Of a DNA stretch of 64,000 nt, positions 1 through 10,600 are shown piece by piece. The stretch comes from an uncultured Microbulbifer sp. (GTDB lineage Bacteria > Pseudomonadota > Gammaproteobacteria > Pseudomonadales > Cellvibrionaceae). How positions within the stretch are numbered: the first letter of the stretch is position 1; each line of letters opens with the position of its first letter. Made by a program: the position numbers and the translations under genes. Below the pieces are notes generated by a model, which saw only the letters and a program-made list of their open reading frames with translations, searched no databases and had not been told where the DNA came from. The stretch lies in assembly GCF_947489355.1 (NCBI RefSeq), contig NZ_CANLDD010000001.1, positions 1 through 64,000 of the forward strand, written 5' to 3'.

Positions 1-634
1 TGACGGTGACCGCCACACGATTGCTGACAATATCGCCCAGGCTGGCCGTGACGGTGGTGCTGCCGATCGCCACGGCCCTGAGTTCGCCCAGGGTATCCAC
101 GGAGGCGATATCGGTATCGTCACTGGCCCAATTGACGCTGTTGGTGAGATCGGCGGTGCTGCCATCGTTATAGCGGCCCAGGGCGGTGAATTGCTGGCTG
201 TTGCCCCTGGGCAGCTCCACCACCGCCGGTGTCACCTGGATACTGGTCAAGACCGGGTCGGTGACGATAATGGTTACAGCATTGCTGACAATACTGCCTA
301 AACTAGCCGTAATCTGTGTACGGCCCGCACGGATCGCGGCAACATTGCCATCGGCATCCGCAGCCACTATCGCCGTGTTGTCACTGTGCCAGTCGACGCT
401 GCTGGTGAGATCGGCGCTGCTGCCGTCACTGTAGCGACCCAGGGCAATCAGTGCCTGGCTGTCGCCCACGGTCAAAGACACCTCGGCCCCGATGTCGGTG
501 GCGTCCTCGGCAGTCAATACCTGGATGGACTCCAGCGTGACCGCGGGGCGATTCCACTGCTCGGAATCACAGCCGGCCAGCATCGTGCTGATCAGGGTGG
601 CCAAAGTGAGTAAAAGAAATTTGGTAAACGACAT
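1..634 (-). CDS. BIG2-repeat lipoprotein, partial (C-terminal part beyond the left edge)
   Basis: Reading leftward from an ATG at 634, the frame is open to the window edge. The first residues (MSFTKFLLLTLATLISTMLAGC) form a lipoprotein signal with lipobox LAGC, so the mature protein should be lipid-anchored in the envelope. It then repeats an Ig-like BIG2 unit of about 87 residues, with phrases such as TSIQVTPAVVELPRGNSQQ, LGRYNDGSTADLTNSVNWAS and GSTTVTASLGDIVSN. The same unit occurs in the gene at 23828-25930, so the two are paralogues. BIG2 domains are typical of surface adhesins and outer-membrane structural proteins; the ligand is unknown. AGGA sits 8 bases before the start. The 3' end is not in the window, so total length and any C-terminal domain cannot be judged. 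Confidence 0.85.
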   Translation of the reverse strand, partial: MSFTKFLLLTLATLISTMLAGCDSEQWNRPAVTLESIQVLTAEDATDIGAEVSLTVGDSQALIALGRYSDGSSADLTSSVDWHSDNTAIVAADADGNVAAIRAGRTQITASLGSIVSNAVTIIVTDPVLTSIQVTPAVVELPRGNSQQFTALGRYNDGSTADLTNSVNWASDDTDIASVDTLGELRAVAIGSTTVTASLGDIVSNRVAVTV

Positions 635-648
635 TGCCGGTCCTGCGG

Positions 649-663
649 TGCTCACGGTGAGCA
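649..663. repeat. Perfect short palindrome before the lipoprotein start
   Basis: TGCTCAC and GTGAGCA flank a single base, 15-29 bases upstream of the ATG at 634. It could be an operator or a 5'-UTR hairpin near the ribosome binding site; nothing in the sequence decides between them. Confidence 0.4.
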
Positions 664-933
664 ACACTTTTTCTGGTTAATTTTTGTTCTACACCACCCA
701 TCGGGTGCGGATGCGAGTACAGGGGTTCCTGGCCGCGAATGATGACGCAGTCTTTATCCACAGTGTTTGGAAGCTTGCCTGGAAACAGGCGAGATGTAAG
801 AAGACCACAGGACCCGGATTCCAATAGTCGATTATATTGGAATTCAAATTGGCCCCGCAACCCGGGCAAGCCAAACCGCGTTCTAGGGTGCGGGTGGGGT
901 GTTTGCTGTTGGCCGCTGAATAGGTTGGTAAAA

Positions 934-965
934 CAACAAACCCCGGCAAGTTGTCACTGCCGGGG
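934..965 (-). terminator. Rho-independent terminator for the rhs/immunity transcript
   Basis: Eight-base stem CCCCGGCA/TGCCGGGG (941-948 and 958-965) with a 9-base loop. On the minus strand it is followed by TTTGTTGTTTT. It lies about 90 bases past the stop of the leftward lipoprotein gene ending at 1056. Confidence 0.75.
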
Positions 966-1055
966 CTTTGGCGCCACTTTTAGACCGGTTGGCTCAGGAA
1001 GTCTCTTACTGGTGACTGTATAGAAACAGCTTTAGGGGCTCTTCAATGTGTAATG

Positions 1056-1676
1056 TCAAGACTTGACCCCTTCATGGTACAAGATTGGAGAAATGGCCTT
1101 TTTAATTTCTTTTTTTGGTATTTTTACTGTTTTAGACTCGTAGCCACCAAGCATAGACTTTAACTCCAAAAAGAGACATATATCTCGCGGATTTTTAACA
1201 AGGTCAAAAGCCTCTAGCGTAATGCTGCCACCGTCAATTTCCGGGGAGTACAGTCCAATTTTTATTATATAAATGTAGTCCCCAGACCTATTAGTGTTCA
1301 GGCTATCTATTGGTGCATTGCTCAGCAAAAGATCATCCAACGATTTATCGCCTATAAAAACACCCCCTCTTTTCAATAAAACTTCCTCATTCGGATTTTC
1401 ACAGAAATAAACATTAGCGCTTACACGAACCCCCTTTTTTTTGGCAAAAGAAAAAATATTTTCCTTAGAAGCCAGCTTCACCATAAGTCTCGGGATATAA
1501 CCACTTCTCAAGGTATATCGCCCACGATCTATTTCTTTTCCAGTTACTTCAGGAACCTCAATAAGCTCCACCCCAGAAAAACGAAGGTCACCGGGCATCG
1601 TCGATATACAACCTAGAAGACCGAACGACAGCAAAATTAGAGCAGGAATTCTAAATAGGACTCTGGTCATAATCAT
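1056..1676 (-). CDS. Small lipoprotein, candidate immunity protein of the RHS lipase toxin
   Basis: About 206 residues from an ATG that overlaps the TGA stop of the rhs gene as ATGA, so translation is probably coupled. A second ATG two codons further in (1670) is also possible. The N-terminus is a lipoprotein signal ending in GLLGC, which predicts a periplasmic, lipid-anchored protein. The rest has no family I recognise. The base composition is more AT-rich than the rhs core, as is usual for exchangeable toxin/immunity ends. Immunity proteins of lipase effectors are commonly periplasmic lipoproteins, and the gene directly downstream of a polymorphic toxin is normally its immunity gene. The role is therefore inferred from position, anchoring and overlap, not from sequence similarity. 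Confidence 0.6.
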   Translation of the reverse strand: MIMTRVLFRIPALILLSFGLLGCISTMPGDLRFSGVELIEVPEVTGKEIDRGRYTLRSGYIPRLMVKLASKENIFSFAKKKGVRVSANVYFCENPNEEVLLKRGGVFIGDKSLDDLLLSNAPIDSLNTNRSGDYIYIIKIGLYSPEIDGGSITLEAFDLVKNPRDICLFLELKSMLGGYESKTVKIPKKEIKKAISPILYHEGVKS

Positions 1677-4600
1677 GGCCTGCAATATTTAATACAGATG
1701 GACATATGATTTAGAGAGCTAGCCGTGTGGTTGGTTGCATATCCATCAGGGCGAGAATTCCATGCACCACCAACGGTGGCTATGAAATTACTCTGGTGTG
1801 ACCACATACCGCCAGTTGAATCATAGTTATTCCAAATCACTGCATTTTTTGCTATCGCCTGCATACTGGGCCTAGTCCACCCAACTGGATCAACGGTAAC
1901 CAACTTGTATACTTGTGAACCACCCGCAACTATATGCGTAGCTGTATCAGCACCATAGCTATGAGCTACAACTGTAACCCTGCCTTTGTGATCTGAAATA
2001 TAGGTTGAAAGAGCATCGGAGTCAGTCCATTCAAAATACTTAGCACTCTCTTCGCCATATTCTTCAATGTATGCTTTGTACTTATCCTGGACAACAGGGT
2101 CGCTCAACCCGCTCCCATCCCCTGCACCGCCCACAAACGCCACTTTATCGCTCCCAGTAATATTGGGTTTTTCGGTGGGCGGTGTTCCTGATCGAGCTAT
2201 CGAACCCATTGCCATTGCAAAGGCCGCGGTCGCTGCCCCATTGGCAAATTTGCCCCCGGTTGCCTCCGATATAGACCCCGACACCAGCATCCTTGTCGCC
2301 AGTTGGGTATCTTTGCCAAACCCGCCGCCGACACCGGCCGATACAAATCCGTGCCCGAATTTCCCGCCTCCAATCACAGACAGTACACCGCCAAACGTGC
2401 CCCGCAACGCAAATGCGGTTGGACTCCAGCCGCCCGGCATACCCGCGAATGCGCCCGCGGAGATGCCCCCGAGCACCCCGTTTTTGAAAGCTAACGCCCA
2501 GCTACCGGTAACCTGGTAGGTCTGCACGGCATTGTAACCAGCCAATACCGCCGGGCAGGCGGCCTGTGCCATTATACAAACGCCCACCTGGACTACAGCG
2601 TTCAGTGTAGGGTTCTGTGACAGCTTATAGTGTATGGCCCGGCCATTCAGCCAGCGGTCCCGAAAACGCGTCCACTTGCTGTAGCCGCTGGGGTCAGTGT
2701 AACTGAGGGGGTTATTGTGCACGTAGGCGTAGCGGTTGTAGCCCTGCACACTGGCCACATCATCAATCACGGGATCGGCGGAGACAAACCTTGAAAGTGT
2801 TGGGTCGTAAACCCGACCATTCATGTGTATCAGGCCCACGGCGTCGAGCATTTCGTGGCCGGTATAGCCCCGGTTACTGGTGAGGTGATTGAAGCTGCCC
2901 ACCCCAAGTGTGGCGATGATATTTTCCGGTGTGCCGAGCTGTTCCCAGGAGAACGGGGCCCTGCGCTTGCCCCAGGGGTCAAAACTATAGACCAGCTTAT
3001 TGCCCAAGTGGTCTTTTGCCACCTGGCCGGCTTCGGTGGTAATCACATCCAGGCTGCCTTGCAGGTCCTTGAGCAGGTAGCGGATCTCTCTGCCGGTAAC
3101 CTGATCCGATTGATCCAGATCCACAGTTTCCATTGCCACTCCGGCAAGGCTTCTGCGGTAATAGGCTTTGACAAAGCTGCCATTTCGGGTCCGTTCAATG
3201 ACTTTTTCAACACCGCCGAGCTGTAAGGTGGTAACGCTGCCATTGCCGTTGTCATCCACCCGCTTGTAGCGGTTGCGGTCCGGGCCGTAGAGAAGGCGGG
3301 TACTGTGGCTGCCCTTTTCAATCAGGGTGGGCTTGTCGAAAACGCTGTATTGCAGGATGCGACCGCTGCCGTCACCCACCAGGTTGCCATTGTTGTCGTA
3401 CTGGTAACTGATGCTGCCGATGCTGGTGCCGGTGACGGCGTGGGGCTGTGGGCCGTTGTAGCTGTAGTTGCCCACACCGGTCTTGAAGGTGATGTTACCG
3501 CCGCTATCGTACCGGACCTCCTGTACATCTGCCTGGCTTCCGCTGTTATAGAGGTAGGCGTAGCGCAGGCGGTTGAGATCGTCGTACTGATAGACTTCTT
3601 CCAGACTTTTTTGGTAGCTGCCATCGCCGCTCTGGTCGGTTTTCGACATCAGGTTGCCAATGGTGTACCAATCATAGTGCAGGTTCTGTATCTGACCGAT
3701 GCCGGGGGCAATATCGGTGAGAATATCGGTAAGACGATGGCTCCGGGGATCGTACTGATAGGTTGTGGTGAGACCGTTACCCAGCCTGACCTCCCTCACC
3801 TGGCCATGGGTGGTCATAGCTTCCACAGTGTAATAAAAACCGCTTCCGACCGGGGCCCGCAAGTCGCGCACGCCCTGTTTGTAGCCATAGGCGTTGTAAA
3901 CGGTCTCCACACCATAGAGGTAGTCGCCCTGTTGGCCCACCTGCTGGTTGCTGGCGTCGAAGTTTTTTACAGCACGGCTGTACTTGTCGTAGGTGACTTT
4001 TTCGAAGAAGTCACCGTCACCGCCGATCAACCCCAGGGAAGTGGTGGTTTCCCCCAGGCGACCGTACTGGTCGTAATGCAGTAACTTGAGGTGACCGAGA
4101 TCTTCCAGGTTGGGGCTGCAACCACCTTGAATGGCCACCGGCGCTTGGGCGACGGCCACCAGTTTGCCATCGAACCGGTAGAGGGAATCGCAGCCCGGGT
4201 CTTGATCGTAGTACCAGCGGGCGAACTGCTGCAGGTCACCGTTTTGGCTGAGCGAGTCGAAGTTTTTGTAATCCGCACGGGTGATCATACGCCCCAGGGC
4301 GTCGTAGGTCATGGCGGTACCCTGAGCCTTGGCATCCCTCTGCCAGTGCAGTTCGCCAAAACCGGTGTAGCCGTAGGTCCAGGTACCCTTGTCCGGGTCG
4401 ATCATTTTGTCTTTGCGGCCCAACTGGTCGTATTCGATACTGGTGAGTGCCGTCTGCAGGCCGCTGCTGTCGAGTACCTTGACGTTTTTCAGCTTGCCGT
4501 CAGCGTAGTAGCTGTATTGCAGCTTGCCACCGATAGCGTCCGTGATTTCAACCGCCTCACCGAGGAGATTGTTTTGCGTGGTTTTACTCTGGCCACAATT

Positions 4601-7600
4601 GGTCACTGTGATCGAAAGCTCATTGTAAACCGTGGCAACATCGCACTGGCCGTCCGGTGCATCCACCAGGGTGGTACGGCCGAGTAAATCATAGTGGTAG
4701 AAAGACCAGCGCGGATTGCTGCCGGTGTGGGGTTCCGACACCGCCTTGACCCGCGACTGCGCATCGTATTGGGTATCCACATAGATCGGGTTGCCGTTGA
4801 AGCCCTGTGTCTGTTTGCGAACCTCCCGCCCCAGGCGGTCGTGATAGGTGATAACCCGGGTCTGGTCGATACCGGTCGTGGTAGATTTGTAATGGGCAGG
4901 AACACCGGCCACCGTGGGACAAGTCACGGTCGCACTGCACAGTGTTTTCAGGGTGGTGCTGTGGCTGCCGGTTTCAACATATTCAAAATAGGCATGGCCA
5001 TATTGTGAATAAGCGCGGCTGGTGGCCACGCCACTGATATCCAGTGCTTTCCCTGCTGCACCGAAGGCATTGAAGTCCTGTAGCTGTGCGGTGGTCTGGT
5101 TCAGGGCGTTGATCCGGGTGGTCGCGTAGCGGCCATAGCCATCGTAAAGAGTCCGGGTCATGCGGCTGTTGCCAACGGCATCCGTGACTTTGACAGAGGT
5201 TCGATTGCCAAAGCGGTCGTGTTGATATTGGGTATGCAATTCGAGCCCGGTGCCCTTTGCTACCCATTCATCGGTGAGCAATCCGGTGATCGGATCGTAG
5301 CCGAAGTCTGCCTGGCGGGTAATGGCGAGCGCTGCCAGCCTGCCGAATCGCTCGGTGGTGACCGTGCTTTTGATTAAGCGCCCCGTGTGCCAACGGTTGC
5401 TGTCCGCCACATTGTTATAGTTGTTCTTGGTGGTCTGGTTTTGCAAGCGGTTGCCGGCTGCATCGAAGTTTTCAACGATCACCTCGGAGACATTGCCATA
5501 CAGCAGGTCGGCCGTTTTGGCACGGTCGTAAATGGTCTGGGTGGCTTTATTGCCGAGGTAAGTGCCATCAAGCTCGTACAATTTATCGATGGCCTTACTA
5601 ATATAGGGGAAAACCGTTTTACCGGTTGGCGCAAACGCATCCAGTTCGTTCACTGAGCAACTGATCAAAATTTGGCTGGTATCGCTACAGGCAGCAGGAA
5701 CGGCAATATTGCCCAGGCTCGGTTCGATGACCTTGGCCGTTTCCTCTGGCATGCCGATATAAGGGTAGTCCTGGCGGTAGTAAGTGGTGGTCTTGACCTG
5801 GTTCTGCGGGTCGTAACTGGTGACCTGCTCGAAGCCCAAAAAGCCGCGGCCCCCGCCCTGCATGCGACCCTTGGCGTAGTGATAGTGCACTTCTACCGTG
5901 TTGGCGTCATTGTTGGCTGCCGGCGCATCCGAGGTAACCTTCTGTACCACATACATGGGGGAGTAGAGATCGAATACCGGCGAACCATTACCGTAATCCA
6001 ACCCGGAGGCGCCCGTGGTGCGGGTGTAAACATTACTGGAAGCGTCATTCAGGCGGGCATACCGGATCTCGGTTTTCACCCCGAAACCATCGGTAATACG
6101 GCTCAATACATCTATTGGCCTGTTTTTGTGCTTGGGCTTGAGAATGCGCAGGTACTTCTCTGCAAACGGCACCCGGTTGTCGCAGGGATTACCCGAGGTA
6201 ACGTCCTCAAGTTCCGAGCAGATTTCCAGAATTTCCCCACGGCCATCGCCATCCAGGTCCAAGGTGTAATGAAAGATGTCGGTCTCGTGCACACCCCAGA
6301 CAAAGCCGGTATTCAAGGAAGTACCAAAACCGGTGGGCGTGTTGAGAAGAACATGCAGGGTGCCAAAGCTGCCGCTGACATCTTTTGGATACAGGATATC
6401 TGTAAGGCCATCATCATTCCAGTCATAGAGTAGAGGGTCTTCATCGACCTGGGAGGCCAGCGTTCCGGCACGAACAAAATTATCACCCGTAAAATGATAT
6501 AAAGCCCATTGGGATTCATCATCTGAGCGATACAGCATATCTACCAGGCCATCCCCGTTAATATCTGCAAAACGCTGTTCTGATTTAAAAGCCTGCCAAT
6601 GCTCTTGCTGCTGGAAGATGACACTGTGGCTGCCTGTTCCGGATGAGATAAGAATGGCGAAATGGTTCCAGATCAAAACCGGCGTATTGTTTGGGCATTC
6701 AAAGTGGGGGGGATCACATATCCATTTGGTGGTTACAATTGCACTGAAATCCGCAATGCCGTCATTGTTCAAATCAGAGACAATATCATTGTCCCTAATT
6801 GAGATGGCAACTCTCTGCCGGTCATAACCGGGGGGATAGGGAATCTCAGGCAGGTTCAGTATTTCCCGGGTCGTCTCTGCAGAGGCAAACTGGAGACCTC
6901 CACCCGGTTTCCGCTCCGTGAGCCGGACAACGGCGGCCACTTCTGCTTCATCACCGTACATCCCGTCATCGGCCTGAATTTTTAAATAATCCGGCAGTCC
7001 ATCCCCGTTAAAATCATACATATTGCCTTTTTGATCGGGCTCATAGGGAATTGCGGTGGTGAGTTCGGTGCCGGAGAAGGCACTACCCAGTGATAGATTC
7101 ACTTTCCAGGCGCTACCACTGCCTGCCGGTACGTGTAGCAGATCACTTTTGCCATCATCGTTGTAGTCCACCAGATGCCATTCTTTGTGGACATTGGAGC
7201 GCGCGCGGATCTGCGTATTCTGTGGGTTCAGGCCCCCATTGCCATCACCCAGGGCAATACGAAAATAATAGCGGTCATCATCATTGGTCCATGGATCTCC
7301 CGGCGATAATTTAATCCATACCAGGTCCTGTATGCCGTCACCGTTGATATCACCAGCCTTACCGCCTATAAAGTTACGGGAGAGCAAACTCGTATTGGGT
7401 GCATCGTCGCCAACTCCCATTGCGGTCAGCTCGGTGTACTTAAAACTGGTCGATGGCCGACAATTGTCACCAACACATTCCTCGATGGCCGCCATGCGCA
7501 GGCGGCCAGTGGCACCGGTCTCATAGGTGGGTACATAACGGCGCAGCTCGGTGCCATTGGCTTTAGAAGTGACGGAGGTGAGACGGCGTGTCAGGGATTT

Positions 7601-10600
7601 ACTTTCGCCAAAAGCATAGCCATAAAGTTTGTCACTGCGGCTGCTGTCATAAACAAACCGGATCTCGTTGAGTGGGGCATCACTGGCATTGGCTGCATAA
7701 TAAATAGTGTCAATCACATGTTCGCCAGTATCCGCATCCTTCAGGTAACGGTATTGAATATAGTTACCCGCGCTGTCCTCTTGCCGATTCAAGTGCCAGA
7801 CATTGGCGGTATAGGCATCCTCGCTCAAGCCATAGTAGGAGATGGAACCATCCTTGCGATAAACCTCGAAGCCTTTGCCAGTGCCCACATTGGTGGAAAC
7901 CAGTTTCACACGTATAAAGGAATCCAGCGAGGGTCGATACAGCGAGCCTACGCTACCCAAAGTACCGCTGATCAGTTTGAGGCGATGACCATCCAGGCAA
8001 TACCGATCAAAGGCACTGCCGTTGACATTGTCCTCTTCCTGCGTGCGGCGACAGGCAGTGATTGCGGAGAGACCACTGATGCTCCACCCCATACCCAGAA
8101 GGCCATTGCCCCTTTCACTGTTGTAAGACAGTGCTACCGAGGGTACGGCGCCGCCGGAGGCGGGGCCGGTTATTATGGGAACGGTGTAGTTGGCCGCTCC
8201 GGATTCGGTGACCCGGAACTCACCGCCAACGATGCCTACCCGATCCGATGCCAATACCCCAGTAGCGGTATTGGGCAGTGCGGTCTCCCTGTGTGGCGGT
8301 ACTTCAATAGCCACCGGCGGCTCGGATATTGCGACCTCCACAATGTCGGAGACGGTGTCTCCGGAACAGGGGGCATAGGCGGAAACCTGATTACAGGCGC
8401 GTACTTTGAAGGCATGGAAACCATCGTTAAGGGTATAGTCCCGGGATAAGCTCTGTAAATCCGTATGGGCACGCTTGTCGCCTTCATGCCAGGTGATGGG
8501 ACCATCAGATGCATTTGCGCTACCGGGGATCACTTCGTAGTATTTTACATTGCCGCCGGCAGCCCCCCAGTTGAGATTGATGAAACCGGTACGGGTAAAA
8601 GTGGCCGATGGCTTGACTTCTCCCGGAGGGCTTGGACGCTCGGCAACAATCACACTGACGGCACTGCTGGTAGGGCAGTTGTTCTCACGTGAGCAACGTA
8701 AATTGAAAGCTTTGACCGTATAGGTATAGTTACCATCACTGCGCTTGGGAAGGGTGTAAGTATGCGGCGCATTGGGTGTTTGCGGGTCACTGGCCAGGGT
8801 TTTTGCTAATTGCCCGTTCTGATAGATTTCGTATTGATAGACGTCTTGGTTTTTTAAATCCGTCCACCGCAGGGAAATAACGCCGTCATCATCGTTGGGC
8901 AGTGACTCTATCGCCGGTTTGGTGGGTATAACCTGATTCCACACCTCAAGGGATACCGGATTGCTCCAGCTGCTGCTACAGCCGGCACTGTTACAGTTTT
9001 TGGTGCGAAATTCCCATGTTCCATCCCCCAGCCCGGTTACTTCGAAAGAATGGCTTGCCGCGGTGGAGTAATTACCCTCCCCTGGCCAGCTACCACTCTG
9101 GCGTTTTTGCCAGCGCACCGTGTTGATGGGCCCGGAGCTGTTGGAGGTAATAACAGTATTGCCATCATAGGAAACGGTGTGCTGAGCAGAGACTGTCGGC
9201 TTGCCCGGTGCCAGCACGATAGTAATTGAATCGCTTGCACGCCCTAAATCGATACATTCACTACTGGGGCATCGATAACTTTCCAGGCGATAGTGATAGG
9301 TACCACTGGCAGGCACTGTATCGATATAAACGCCGTTTTCCACTCCGGCGGCCCGAAACAATTGCTCGCTGTTGCGGGACAGCACGAGATATTGTCCTCC
9401 CGCCCATTCGGCATCCCACACCAGTGTCACCTTTGCGCCCTGGTGAGATTGTATAAAGAAATCAGGAAAATCCGTATTTACCTGCTTGAAGCCAGTAAAG
9501 TTTCCACAGGACCGTACCCCCGAATAAGTACTGCATGCGCGGACCCTGTAGGAATAGGTTCCGCTTTTCGTTTTGGTATATGACCTGGATGTCCCACTTT
9601 GAGTCCAGCTTGCGGAAGTTTCACCGGTTTCCTCGACTCGGTAGGTTATATCGCCATCTCCGCTAACGGCATTCCAGCGAATCGCATAAATGCCATCTGC
9701 GGATGACGAGGGTACAGTGAAACCGCCAGGGACCCCGGGGGCCCTGGAAACAATCAGGTTATCGGAGGTTTTATAATTCCCGGTTACACCGTTTTTAACC
9801 GCAGCAACCCGATACCGATAGGTGCCGGTTGAGCGTCCAGACAGGGTCTTACTGGTTGAGGAGCCGGTATAAACCGAAGACCAACTGCCACCGTTTCTCT
9901 GCTCCCGCAGTATATAGCTGTCGCGCCCGGATACGGCATTCCAGGAAACCGTGAAGCTGCCACTGGTTGAAGACCCGGGCAGGTTAATGGCGCCTGGGGT
10001 TCTGACAACGGTGATCGCCTTGATTGCCGTATAACCACTACAAGCCACATAACAGGCTCTGACTTGATATTCGTACACGCCGGAAAGACGGCCGGAAACC
10101 GAGGTTTGTCTGCCGGAACCACTATAAACCGTAGCCCAACTCCCTGCGTTTTTTCGCTCTCTCAGTTGGTACTTACCCGGATTTCCAGGGGCAGCGCCCC
10201 AGCCGATAGTAAATGCACCGGTTTTATTGTTGGCAGCAAGCGTGATCCCGCCGGGCTTTGGGATACTGACCTTGACCGTATGGCGACCACTCAATATCCA
10301 GGAACCCCCCGGATTATTGAATGTGCCCTGCGGTTCTGGGTTCAGCCTCTGCGGAGCCAGTGGTACATTTGCACCAATTTTATTGTCACTCCCAGGAATA
10401 GAAGAAAGCAGGCAGGTTGGGCACGGGTCGTACCAATTCTTGTAGTAAAATTCCACTTTGTAACTGGCGGAATTGGAAACTGAAAAAGTAAAACTGCCCC
10501 CTCTTGTGCTCGCGGTATGGGTTGACTTTAAACTGCCATTGCGAAAAAGCCGGAGTTCAGCAGCAACCGGGGTGGCGGAAGGATTTACAGAGTAATGGAT

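Larger units (their letters stand above)
635..1055. other. Intergenic region with no gene
   Basis: The only recognisable elements are the palindrome at 649-663 and the terminator hairpin at 941-965. Short open frames on both strands have no start signal or family resemblance. The promoter of the leftward lipoprotein gene should lie here. Confidence 0.6.

Noticed and set aside
186-680. Overlapping plus-strand small frames at the left edge
   Set aside because: The minus strand encodes a clear lipoprotein signal plus BIG2 domains over the same bases.
3305-4084. Plus-strand frame of 259 codons and several others inside the rhs region
   Set aside because: Antisense shadows of the RHS coding strand without ribosome sites or known motifs.
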